A DNA stretch of 32,500 bases from Theodoxus fluviatilis (GCA_034096865.1 JAWQFJ010000493.1:110474-142973); one strand, 5' to 3'. Shown: positions 1-8,876, numbered from the stretch's first letter. Notes: generated by a model not told the origin, from the sequence alone. Program-made: numbers and translations.

Positions 1-136
1 CGAAACATGTTGATTGTGTCTTGGTAGAGTATTATTTCGTGTTTTGAATCTGGTAATTACAGGAAGATGTAAACGTTATGAAAAGTATACTCGTAGATTT
101 GTAATGTTCAGGAGAAGGTGAATCTTCCATGTAATG

Positions 137-245
137 TGTCTGTGTGTGTGCGTGTGTGCGTGTGTGCGTGCGTGTGTGTGTGTGCGTGCGTGCGAACGAG
201 TGCACATGTGTGTGTGCGTGTGTGTGTGCGCGCGCGCGTGCACAT
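137..245. repeat. (GT)n compound microsatellite
   Basis: Alternating GT with GC interruptions (gtgcgtg, cgcgcgcg). Both strands stay open only because the dinucleotide has few stops, so no protein is called here. Confidence 0.95.
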
Positions 246-404
246 TAGCGCGGGTCATTTTCAGTCCTCATTACATGGGTTTCAAATTTGTGTGAAATAA
301 ATTTCACCTTCTTTCTTCAGCCCGTTGGCACGGCCCCTAACACAATTAAGTCTCAGCCGCTCTAAACGAATGGAACAGGCGAGAAAACCGGTTTCTTGGA
401 ACTG

Positions 405-492
405 TAATGGATTGGGTTGAAAATAGACTCGCCGCGTTTCATAAAAGGTGAATAATTAGGAAAGCCGTGTCTTGACTTGCTCTTGCTCTAAC
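405..492 (+). repeat. dispersed repeat DR, copy 1 (diverged)
   Basis: This segment aligns with the better copy at 1386-1612. It shares the order ACTCGCCGCGT, a GGTGAATAATTAGG block (GGCGAATAACTAGG elsewhere), then GTCTTGACTTGCTCTTGCTC. It lacks the terminal AGCCTACAAAGGCT hairpin and the CCAT tail. It is the most diverged of the seven copies, so I am less sure of its limits. Confidence 0.5.
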
Positions 493-1385
493 TATATGGC
501 GCAAAACCCCATTCACTCGCCCTCAAAATCCACAGCACCCATTGCAGGTGGAGGGGTTTCTTTTTCCCCTTCACCGGTATGGTGCTCACTAATCAAAGGC
601 CGGGGAAGAGTTCACTAGGGGTCATATGGTAATTAGCAGCTGCGCCATGGTGTTAAGTTACAAAACTTCCGGTGCTATATGTTGGGGTATGTTTCGGGTT
701 GTGTTGAGGAGTGTTTATCGCTAGATCGTGGCAAAAGGATGGCATTAAAGCATGCAAAAATTTTAATTAGATCTATAAAAAAAACTAATCGAAAATAGTC
801 ATAATAGACTATTGTCAAGTATACTTTCTGCACAAAACCCACAGAAGAGAAGTAAACAAACCACACCGTACATACCTAGCAGACGAACACAATCGAACCG
901 TATGGTCAGGCGAGGACAGAAAATTCACGATCATCGAATCGATGAGTGCATGATCAACTTTCCCGCATTCGGTGTAATGTAACGTGTAAGATTATGACAA
1001 GAAAATGGCACTAAAGCACAAAACAAAGTTTCATTACAACTAAATTCACCAATTATATTAATAACTGACCATTTTTACACCTACAGATAGTGCTAAAACC
1101 TTACATACAAAGCAAACAAAACATACTCCCGGTCACGCATCAAAACTCAGTGCACGAGTGATCGTTTCGCTTTTCTCTTATTTTTTTTAATCTGCTCCGA
1201 CATGGTAAGCTGGCTGTGCCAAGAAACCAACATATAAAATAATTAGAGTTAGTTGATACATTTTTCTTTCCAAGGCAATGTCCGTGAGGAAGAAAACGCG
1301 TTACGTTGACTTTCGCAAGCCCGATGCCTGTCGATTTTACCTCAACAAAATTGAGGTGATCGGCGGGCTCGATCCATACCAGCTG
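493..1385. other. no gene recognised; diverged tandem duplication inside
   Basis: I see no coding exon, RNA gene or mobile-element terminus in this AT-rich stretch. Two segments about 260-266 bases apart resemble each other: around 725-865 (GGCATTAAAGC, then TAAACAAACCACACC) and around 990-1130 (GGCACTAAAGC, then CAAACAAAACATACTC). They look like an old tandem duplication. Confidence 0.4.
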
Positions 1386-1401
1386 ACGCTCCCTATGGGT
1401 T

Positions 1402-1464
<63 letters not shown>

Positions 1465-1612
1465 ATTGACCCACCGCGTCTCCCTTCGCGATTCGTAAGA
1501 GGCGAATAACTAGGTACATCGTGACTTGATTTCCGTTTGCTCGATTCTAGCGATTGTCGTGCTTGATGGCCTTACATAGCCTACAAAGGCTGATATGCCG
1601 TAAAACTCAATC
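1386..1612 (+). repeat. dispersed repeat DR, copy 2
   Basis: This is the most complete single copy. It begins near CTCCCTATGGGTTAGGG and contains a (GT)n array at 1404-1460. It continues through GACCCACCGCGTCTCCC and CGCGATTCGTAAGAGGCG and ends GCCTACAAAGGCTGATATGCCGTAAAACTC, followed directly by CATC units. The short hairpin AGCCT-ACAA-AGGCT sits near the 3' end. No tRNA A/B boxes or protein are visible, so the class is unknown. It could be a SINE or a MITE arm. Confidence 0.75.
1404..1460. repeat. (GT)n microsatellite inside DR copy 2
   Basis: An uninterrupted GT array. It lies where other DR copies carry a G-run followed by TAAGA or CAAGA, so it probably grew from GGGGGT inside the element. 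Confidence 0.95.
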
Positions 1613-1623
1613 CATCCATCCAT

Positions 1624-1751
1624 CGCGATTCGTAAGAGGCGAATAACTAGGTACATCGTGACTTGGTTTGCGCTGACTCGGAACTATTCTGGTGGTTTTT
1701 GTGCTCGGTGGCCTTACGTAGCCTACAAAGGCTGATAAGCCGTAAAACTCC
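1624..1751 (+). repeat. dispersed repeat DR, copy 3 (5' truncated)
   Basis: It starts abruptly at CGCGATTCGTAAGAGGCG, directly after the short CATC tail of copy 2. About 41 bases are identical to copy 2 at that point, including TAACTAGGTACATCGTGACTTG. It ends GCTGATAAGCCGTAAAACTC and opens into the long CCAT array. The arrangement suggests tandem duplication of the element with its tail. Confidence 0.75.
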
Positions 1752-1885
1752 ATCCATCCACCCATCCATCCATCCATCCATCCATCCATCCATCCATCCA
1801 TCCATCCATCCATCCATCCATCCATCCATCCATCCATCCATCCATCCATCCATCCATCCATCCATCCATCCATCCATCCATCCAT
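1752..1885. repeat. (CCAT)n tetranucleotide microsatellite
   Basis: About 33 CCAT units, nearly pure, continuing the 3' tail of DR copy 3. The apparent WMDG or SIHP repeat peptides on either strand are translations of this array. Confidence 0.97.
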
Positions 1886-2700
1886 ACCAGCTGACGAAGG
1901 ACCAACTTGATCCGGAGGAACACTCCGCCAACGAGTGCCATGGACATATTTAATTGTTGTACTCGGAACATCGGCGTACACGTTGGAAGAGTTAAAGAAT
2001 TATAGGTCTTTGGAAGTCTATCGATTCTTCGTAGCAGGATTCGTGGTAGATGTCTGCTGATTCTCGTCGGGTGTTTGTCTCGAACGGTCAGATCTATTCT
2101 GTAAATCTTCTTTTTCCATCCTCTTCGTCTAGCTTCGGTCACTCTTTGCACAATCGGAGCTAGATTTGTTTTCTCTGATGGTATAAAGTAGTAGGAGCGC
2201 TTGACTCTTCTTATTTTTTCTTTTTGTTGGTTGTTAAAACTATTTTTAACGCAACAAGAAGTAGGCATGGTTGCACGTCTCCCGTAGCACAGCTTAGCAG
2301 ACAGCGCTCGCCTCCTACCAACATGGCTGAAAGCACGTGGCTTCTACAAATAACTCCGGAAGTGACGACAACGCGTCCGCGGCCATAGGCTCATCACGGG
2401 CATTCTAATACCAATCGCGTAGGCAGATAACGTGGGTCTATTCTTACCGCTGGCTGACAGGGAGATGACACCGGGAGAGACTAGGAAAACATTCCCTCAT
2501 CGGCTTGTTTTGTTTGTATGATCTCAGTGACTGTTTTTCATTGTTGACATGCAGGAAGCCTAGACAGATCCAAAGAATCCATTTCTCAGAAATAATGAAA
2601 CCCCATTTGTGTAACGCCCAGCAGACGGTTTCTTGTAAATCCCACGAGATATACGTGCCAAAGTAATCACTATTGTTGATTGTGGGCAAGAACGGAAAGA
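1886..2700. other. no feature recognised
   Basis: Unique-looking sequence. I find no splice-bounded coding stretch, RNA gene or transposon domain. A weak tRNA-like box near 2290 is listed under rejected items. Confidence 0.4.
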
Positions 2701-2789
2701 CAAGATATATGATATGCATTCAACGTATATAAGTTCAGACAACAGCCAATGTTACTGTTCCAGGCTTTTAACGATATATATACAAACAA

Positions 2790-2830
2790 CAGTCAACGTT
2801 TTGAGTCTAAACTCTTCATCAAGACAACAC
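2790..2830 (-). ncRNA. degenerate hammerhead-ribozyme-like motif (Penelope-type)
   Basis: Read on the minus strand there is a GTC stem-I strand, TTGATGA, then GAGT-TTAG-ACTC as a 4-bp stem II, then AAAACGTT and GACT. This matches the order of a minimal hammerhead with very short stem III, the form known from the terminal repeats of Penelope-like elements. Two core positions are changed: the first C of CUGAUGA reads U, and the first G of GAAA reads A. Both are catalytically critical in the family, so this copy should be inactive. A Penelope endonuclease remnant lies upstream on the same strand (3560-4105), which supports the reading. A partial direct repeat of the flank occurs at 2723-2755. 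Confidence 0.6.
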
Positions 2831-2995
2831 AAAAGGAGGCAACACTTAACTCAGTAACAGTGTGGACAAGAGGAAATGAAGTTGTGGGGTGTAAGGGGAG
2901 GGGGTGAACGTATTTCACTTTTAGGAGCGGGAACTCATGATAGCACGTGGAGGCGGATGCATGAGTCAAATCTGGTGGCTGAGGCTGTTGTTGAT

Positions 2996-3045
2996 GGGGA
3001 TGGGGGATGGGGGGTGGAGGTGGGGGGTGGGGGGGGGGGGGGGGT
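2996..3045. repeat. G-rich tract with long poly-G run
   Basis: GGGGTGG-type low-complexity DNA with an uninterrupted run of more than ten G. Glycine-rich or proline-rich frames across it are low-complexity artefacts. Confidence 0.9.
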
Positions 3046-3324
3046 TGGGGTGTATTCGGCTTTGGTATCAAGGACGGCGATGAAGGAGCAAGAAAACAGC
3101 AAATTTACGATGCATACTGTCAATGCAAAATTCGATGTAACACACAGCAAAAGATGGTCATCGAAATACAGCCACGGTGCGTAGACTCGACTACGCATCT
3201 CAGTCACATGAAATCTGTTGAACGCGTGAACTCTGTTGAACTATGGTCTATTCTACAAATCTATTTGCGTCCTGTCCACGTGATCGAGGTCGGTGCCAAC
3301 GAACGAACACAACCGCCGGGGTCA

Positions 3325-3575
3325 GAGGCGAGGGAAACGCCCCGGCTTTGGGTCACGGGAAGCCTCACGCTTGGCCGACGACGTGATCGCGAACGCGTTG
3401 CCCCTCGCGATTGCCAGCGAGATTCTCTGGCACAAAAATTGTGTCTGGCGTGGGTCATCTGTCGGCAGTGCAATCCGCTGGCCGATCTCTCGGATAAGTT
3501 CCCTTGCTGCCGGTCCGACCACTCCAGTCGTTTCGACAGCGAACGGGACGAAGTGGTACCGTTCCGAGATAGAGG
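3325..3575 (-). pseudogene. LINE-type reverse transcriptase C-terminal tail fragment
   Basis: The minus-strand frame contains ISERYHFVPFAVETTG, GPAARELIREIGQRI and FLCQRISLAIARGNAFAI. This spaced pattern (a VP-AVET-G block, an aromatic or helical F-x-ELG-R-like block, then QR-S-AIxRGNA) is what I recognise as the C-terminal tail of several invertebrate non-LTR retrotransposon ORF2-like proteins. No catalytic residues are present, only the tail. The frame runs without a stop from the Penelope C-terminal residues upstream, so the junction near 3570 is a chimera of two retroelements or a recombination scar. The family name rests on recall and needs a search. Confidence 0.45.
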
Positions 3576-4105
3576 CAATGAAGTAGTGTTCTATTAGTTT
3601 TCTTTCTGTTGAGCCACCCTTTGCTTGCCACAGGATGCGGACTTGCATGTTTGTGGGTGAGTGTGAGGGGCTGTTGAAGTGTGATGCAACTGGTGTGGGT
3701 CTGTTATGGCGCGTATCTTTTTAACACTCGATTTATCCCCTAACCCCGGGTTATCTTGATCGGTTAGATAAGGTACGCTCGTCAGAGGATCCTAGGTTGC
3801 GCTTTGCTATATGTACTGGTTTCCAGCCAAGGGAGAGCGGATTAGACAGTTGGAATCGTCTGAGTTTAGAGATAAATCGGGGTTAAAATAACTCGCCGTT
3901 CTGGATACGGGCCCAGGTGTTCTCTGAATGTGTTGTTGAGTGTTCGTTCTGTTTCTCCAACGTACAGAACTTCGGGGCAAACAGAGCAGGAGATATAAAG
4001 TGACGTTTCACTGTGAAGGAGGTATTGTGCGAGTGGACTGTGTTGGATGGTGGCAGGTGGGCGCAGGTGAGGCATTTGGCAACGTTCCATGATGTGGTGC
4101 CAGGT
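3560..4105 (-). pseudogene. Penelope-like element, GIY-YIG endonuclease remnant
   Basis: On the minus strand, a CxxC-type segment (KCLTCAHL, about 4080-4055) is followed after a frameshift by ISCSVCPEVLYVGETERTL and FREHL (about 4000-3920). This is the C-terminal GIY-YIG-like endonuclease pattern of Penelope elements (I-C-x2-C-x4-YVGET-R-L-x3-F-x-EH). The frame is then interrupted by a TTAA-flanked insertion (3721-3886) and resumes with PVASHFNSPSHSPTNM (about 3690-3640) and a RKLIEHYFI tail. The reverse transcriptase that should precede it is absent; the upstream side is a GA/GT microsatellite. The element is a dead 3' fragment with at least one frameshift and one insertion. The hammerhead-like motif downstream fits its 3' terminal repeat. 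Confidence 0.7.
3721..3886. mobile_element. short TTAA-flanked MITE (piggyBac-like) inside the Penelope remnant
   Basis: The segment is bounded by TTAA on both sides (3721-3724 and 3883-3886). The inner ends are inverted: CACTCGATTTATCCCCTAA on the left and, in reverse complement, CCCCGATTTATCTCTAA on the right. Removing it brings the two Penelope coding pieces together at the expected place, which is independent evidence of insertion. TTAA duplication and C-rich ends are typical of piggyBac-type elements. At 158 bp between the duplications it cannot encode a transposase, so it is non-autonomous. Confidence 0.65.
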
Positions 4106-4183
4106 CCTGCAGGGGAGGGGGTGGAGGGTGAGCGTAGTCGTGCGTGTAGGAGTTACATGTATTTTCTATTTAGTTTCAGAAGG

Positions 4184-4208
4184 AGATGTGTGTGTGTGTG
4201 TGTGTGAT

Positions 4209-4279
<71 letters not shown>

Positions 4280-4378
4280 AAACAAGGAAGTGAAAGAGCA
4301 AGAGAAAAATAGCAAGAAAAAAAAGAAAAACTGAGGAATTTGAGAGAGAAGAAGAAAGAGGAATAGCAAATGAGAAAT

Positions 4379-4418
<40 letters not shown>
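4184..4418. repeat. (GT)n then (GA)n microsatellites
   Basis: GT array at about 4186-4217, a GA array at 4218-4275, a GA-rich interrupted middle, and a second GA array at 4382-4418. Confidence 0.95.
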
Positions 4419-4419
<1 letters not shown>

Positions 4420-4564
4420 AAACCCACAGATACAGTTGACACTAGCACACAATCCATCCGGCACTTGCGGAGCCTAACGTTTAATGGAGGAAGGCAATGG
4501 AAATACATGTATACATACAAAACAATCTGATCCCAATGTCCTGCCGCAACGCAGCAGTACCTGC

Positions 4565-4643
4565 ACTACCACCACCACCATCACCACCACCACTACTACT
4601 ACCACCACCACCACCACTACTACTACCACCACCACCACCACCA
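4565..4643. repeat. (ACC/ACT)n trinucleotide microsatellite
   Basis: ACC units with ACT variants. The poly-Thr and Gly/Ser frames across it are translations of the repeat. Confidence 0.95.
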
Positions 4644-4730
4644 GCAATAACACAAATACAGGACTGAACTAACGGCAGAACGACAGAAATGATTAACATG
4701 ATGAGATGTGCAATGACGATGACGATGACG

Positions 4731-4914
4731 GAGTTTTACTGCCCATCAGCCTTTGTAGGCTATGTAAGGCCATTGATCGCGAAAATCCCTGGAGGCGGTT
4801 GGAGGACATGCGTTGAAGAAAAGCAAGCCTCGGTTGCCCATTAAGTTGTTTGCCTCTTACGAATCGCGTCTGAAGACGCAGTGGAACTATTCTAACCTCC
4901 AACCCACAGGGGGA
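4731..4914 (-). repeat. dispersed repeat DR, copy 4
   Basis: Minus-oriented copy. On the plus strand it opens with GGAGTTTTACTGCCCATC right after GATGAC units, has the hairpin as AGCCTTTGTAGGCT, then GTTTGCCTCTTACGAATCGC, and ends at CCAACCCACAGGGGG. An extra segment of about 30 bases lies in the middle compared with the other copies. Confidence 0.75.
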
Positions 4915-5173
4915 ATAGTAAGATGTGCTACGTGACGTATGAAGCACTGAATCGATTGTCTGACCGACCATCCGGAATGATACCTTCACAGAAATCGAAG
5001 CCTGCCGAGGTAGAGATTAGGGCGTGCAGACTTGTAGGTACCGGGTGTTCGTCAGATGGAATTTGGTCGATCTACAGTCGTTTCCCGACCGAGTACGTTT
5101 GTTGACTGCACAGCTGGGACGGATCAGGCGAAATCCCATTGGATCTTACCAACACCCACAGAGGATTAATTGA
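4915..5173. other. no feature recognised
   Basis: Unique sequence between DR copy 4 and the GT block. No coding pattern is visible. Confidence 0.4.
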
Positions 5174-5176
5174 TGT

Positions 5177-5208
<32 letters not shown>

Positions 5209-5240
5209 TGCGTGTGTGTTTGTGTGTGTTTGTGTGTGTT

Positions 5241-5295
<55 letters not shown>

Positions 5296-5363
5296 GTGCG
5301 TGCGTGCATGTGTGTTTGTGTGTGTGTGTGTGTGAGTGTGTGTTTGTGTGTGTTTGTGTGTGT

Positions 5364-5426
<63 letters not shown>

Positions 5427-5540
5427 TGGGTGTAAGTACGCATATGTGAGTGTGTGCGTGCGTGTGTGTTTTGTGTGCGTGTCTACAAGTGCGTGCGTGT
5501 CTGTGTGTATTTCATCGCGTGCTTGTGTGTGCGGAAGTAG

Positions 5541-5595
<55 letters not shown>

Positions 5596-5830
5596 TCTGT
5601 GTGTATGTGTGTGTGTGTCTCTCTGTGTGCGTGTGTGTATGTGTCTCTGTGCGCGTGTGTGTGTGTGTGTCTGTGTGCGTGGGTGTGTGCGTGCTGTTGT
5701 GTGCGTGTGTGTATGTGAGTGTGTGTATGCGTGTGTGTATTTGTGTATGTATTTGTGTATGTATATGTGTATGTATGTGTGTCTGTGTATCTGTGTATGT
5801 ATGTGTGTATGTATGCATGTATGTATGTGA
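5174..5830. repeat. very long compound (GT)n array
   Basis: About 650 bases of GT with regular TTTGTG, TGCG, TCTCTG and TATG interruptions. All six frames stay open over long stretches for this reason, and none is a gene. Confidence 0.97.
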
Positions 5831-5834
5831 CCAT

Positions 5835-6325
5835 CAAACACGTCGTGAGAGTGTGGTTCTCTGCTGAAGGCTTTGAACATTTCTGACAATTCCTTCTGTT
5901 TCTAGTTTTGAGCTTCTAGAGAGAAATCTCATAGATTTCAGACAAATAATTTCACATATGAATAGTATTGTTTCGTCAGATGCGTTGAGGTTGTTTTTTC
6001 TTATGAGCTGGGTGTGGGGTGATGGTGAAGGATGTAGTTGATTTGTTAGTAATTAGTCATTTTATTGGGGAAAAGGTGCTCCAGTTAATGTACCCAAGGC
6101 GATAGCCAAGAGTGGCAAAACATTGACTGCATGAGTCCGGCAACTTGGTGTGATGCGCACGTTGGCCGGATGGAGAGACCAGTAGGCGAGATCAAACGAA
6201 AGATTGCTTTGCAGGTGCAAAGATCATTGAATCGATAACTTTCTCCGCCCTTCGACGTTGACGGCCTACAAAAGTCTTTATATCTAAAAACGGTTGCTTA
6301 GACATTGAAGATTAAAAAGTTATAT
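5835..6325. other. no feature recognised; one small hairpin
   Basis: I see no coding exon. A short inverted repeat, CCGGCAAC and GTTGGCCGG, occurs around 6137-6170. Nothing else stands out. Confidence 0.4.
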
Positions 6326-6329
6326 CTCA

Positions 6330-6378
6330 GACATTCTCTCTCTCTCTCTCTTTTTCTCTCTCTCTCTTTCTCTCTTTT

Positions 6379-6440
<62 letters not shown>
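6330..6440. repeat. (CT)n microsatellite
   Basis: CT array with TTTT interruptions. Confidence 0.96.
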
Positions 6441-6442
<2 letters not shown>

Positions 6443-6575
6443 CTGCTGTTCAGTTATCTAGTCTTCACTCTAGTCCCACCTCACCCACTTCTACTTAACA
6501 GGAATAAATCAGAACAGGAAGACAGGCGAAATCAATGAGGAAAACAAAAGCCACCCTACGCTGTATCGGGTGGAT

Positions 6576-6750
6576 GGATGGAGATTTACGACCTGTCACC
6601 CTTTGTAGTTTATGTAAACCCATTGCTCACAAACAATCACGAGGCCTGGTAGAGAACCAGCAACTAGAGTCACGATGTCCCTAGTCGTTCGCCTCTCACG
6701 ACATGTGCAGGAAGACGCCATGAATATATTCTTGTCTCCAGCCCACAGTG
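6576..6750 (-). repeat. dispersed repeat DR, copy 5
   Basis: Minus-oriented, diverged copy. It starts right after GGATGGATGG with AGATTTACGACC, then CCCTTTGTAGTTTATGTAAACCC (the hairpin decayed), CACGATGTCCCTAGTCG and TTCGCCTCTCACGAC. It fades out around AGCCCACAGTG. Confidence 0.65.
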
Positions 6751-6959
6751 CATGCATCAGCGTTTGGAACTCTGCTGCCAGGACTGGAACTGACTACCAC
6801 TGCATATCTTATGTTCGTTTCCCATTTAGAACCTGGCCCATCCCTCTGTCTTCATCAAACATTCATCTTGTCCTTTTCTGACCCATTCTCTTAGGACGTG
6901 GTAACAGTCTCGCTTCACCTGCTGCAGTGCATAACGCCTACACAATACATTTAAAGTTT

Positions 6960-7146
6960 CGTAACCCTGGATGGATCGATGCATGGATGGGCGGACGGAC
7001 GGGCGGACGGGCAGACGGGCGGACGGGCAGACGGGCGGACGGGCGGATGGATGGACGGATAAATAGACTGATGGACTGATGGACTGATGGATGGATGGAT
7101 GGATGGATGGATTGGATTGATGGATGGATGGATGGATTGATGGATG
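6960..7146. repeat. GGAC/GGGC minisatellite followed by (GATG)n
   Basis: First units of the type GGACGGGC (about 6988-7050), then GACTGATG units, then GGAT/GATG units. The last GATG run leads directly into DR copy 6. Confidence 0.93.
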
Positions 7147-7312
7147 GAGTTTTACTGCCAATCAGCATTCGGCTATGTAAGGCCATTAAGCACGAAAATC
7201 ACAAGAACAGTTTAGGCGCAAATCAAATCACGGTGTCCCAATGTATTTGCCTCATACTAATGGAAAAGAGAGACGCGGTGGGTCTATTCTGACCCCCAAC
7301 CCACAGGGGACT
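7145..7312 (-). repeat. dispersed repeat DR, copy 6 (left arm of inverted pair)
   Basis: It opens with GGAGTTTTACTGCC, continues GGCTATGTAAGGCCATTAAG and CACGGTGTCCCAATG, and ends at CCCCCAACCCACAGGGG. It faces copy 7 across a spacer of about 15 bases, so the two can fold into a long hairpin. Confidence 0.8.
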
Positions 7313-7325
7313 CATACTGCTGGAA

Positions 7326-7491
7326 CCCCCTGTGGGTTGGGGGCAAGATTAGACACACCCGCGACTTCCTACGCAAGTTGTAAATGGCCAATAGGGAAAT
7401 CGAGACAACACTTGCTCTTCCGCTACCCAGCTCTAGTGATTTTGTAGTCAACGCCCTTGCATAGCCTATAAAGGCTGATAAGCCGTAAAAC
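7326..7491 (+). repeat. dispersed repeat DR, copy 7 (right arm of inverted pair)
   Basis: It begins CCCCTGTGGGTTGGGGG, the exact complement of the end of copy 6, and ends GGCTGATAAGCCGTAAAACTC next to CATTTATCC. Together with copy 6 it makes a palindromic unit of about 347 bp. This may be the true full-length form of the element. Confidence 0.8.
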
Positions 7492-7609
7492 TCCATTTAT
7501 CCACTTTTTTTAAAATAGAGAGGGCATATTTGTACACTCAGTCCATCTTCCCGCCGCTCTCTAGTTTACTCTCCCCCATTACTTCAGGAAAGCTAATGGT
7601 ACATCAAGG

Positions 7610-8690
7610 TATACAGCTGGAGAAAATAGCTCTTTATTTTCGTGGTCAAGCGACAGTAAAGGTCTTTCAGTCCTCCTTAGATAATCGACAACAATGCGTC
7701 CATTTTGATGGGCACGTTTCCATGTATGCTATTTTTAAGGCGGGTGTCCCACAGAGCTCTGTACTAGCCCCCCCTTTATTCTGCATATTCATCAATGGCC
7801 TACCCATGCATATATATATATCGCAGACAGAAAGGCCACGTGTGATCTGTTTGCAGATGATACAGTGCAATCTACCTCATGCAACTCCACCAAAGCTGTG
7901 GTACAGAAATTCCAAAAGAGTCGTTATGATATATGTTGCTGGTGTCTACACGATCCTAAACCTATCCAAAACCAAGAAAATGGTGATAACCAAAAGGTAA
8001 CATCATCTACAAATGCTTTATCAATCCCATTCCTTCTTGATGCGATGCCATTTGAAAGGGTGAATGAGCACAAGGTGCTTGCAGTAATAGTTGATGAACA
8101 CTTAGACTGGAACTCACACAAAAAGATATCAAAAAATATAAAATAATCTATTTCTACATTCAAACCTCAGCCACTTTATAGACATGCAAACTTGCATATC
8201 TATTTCGGTGCTCACATCTCATTATACATCAATTACGCATCAACATTGTGGGATAACTGTAGTGAAGCAAATTTGAAAAAAGTTAAGTCACCGCACAGAG
8301 AGCCTCTAAGCTTAATTATGATCACTAGTAAATCTCTCAGCATTGGAAAAAAGAGGAAATTATGCTTGACATGTTGCCTTTCCATAAGAATCTACAATTC
8401 AATTAGTATGTGCTTTTGAAAAAGAGAAAGATGACAGCACCAAATTATCGAACCAACCTGATCAAGCAATCATCGTAAAGAGGACGTGTAAAGTTCTTCC
8501 TGCCTCAGCCTCGCATCAATTGGTTCAAATCTAGCTTAATTACTGTGGAGCAGCTCTATGGAAATCATTGCCTGATGACGTAAAATGCACAATGTCTTTA
8601 CCTATGTTCAAAGACAAAATTCACACTATTCTCAAACGTCATCCAAACACATCTTCCACATCTAATCTAATGTACAGAAATGCGATAACT
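7610..8690 (+). pseudogene. CR1/Jockey-type LINE, 3' half of ORF2 (degenerate)
   Basis: The first frame (7610-7815) contains SSLDNRQQCVHFDG and GVPQSSVLAPPLFCIFIN, which is RT motif 4 (GVPQGS-LGP-LF-IYIN-LP) with Gly and Asp substitutions. A frameshift follows before DLFADDT at 7844-7864, the catalytic box. Downstream come a LDWNSHKKI block, INYASTLWDNCSEANLKKV, and in another frame GAALWKSLPDDVKCTMSLP-MF at about 8545-8605, the classical C-terminal FxxG-LWNSLP motif. At least three frameshifts or stops separate the pieces. The N-terminal endonuclease and RT fingers are missing, the usual 5' truncation of LINEs. The DNA after 8690 is the 3' flank leading into a CT array. Confidence 0.82.
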
Positions 8691-8785
8691 AAAACTGTAT
8701 CTGTTGTACATTTTCATTTACTTTATTTGAAGAGGATACACTAAAACTTTTCGTCCATCCTCCAGTGGTCCTCTGTTTGAAAAAC

Positions 8786-8786
<1 letters not shown>

Positions 8787-8876
<90 letters not shown>

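Noticed and set aside
1607..2268. Tandem WMDG / SIHP repeat peptides
   Set aside because: They come from the CCAT microsatellite; frames in both strands are equally open.
2280..2340. tRNA-like A-box (TAGCACAGCTTAG) hinting at a SINE head
   Set aside because: No B-box at the expected distance and no cloverleaf; a single weak box is not enough.
2793..3207. Proline-rich or glycine-rich protein across the G-tract
   Set aside because: Low-complexity DNA; no homologous domain on either side.
5166..5889. Long Cys/Val and His/Thr open frames on both strands
   Set aside because: They are translations of a GT/AC array, with no domain and equal openness in several frames.
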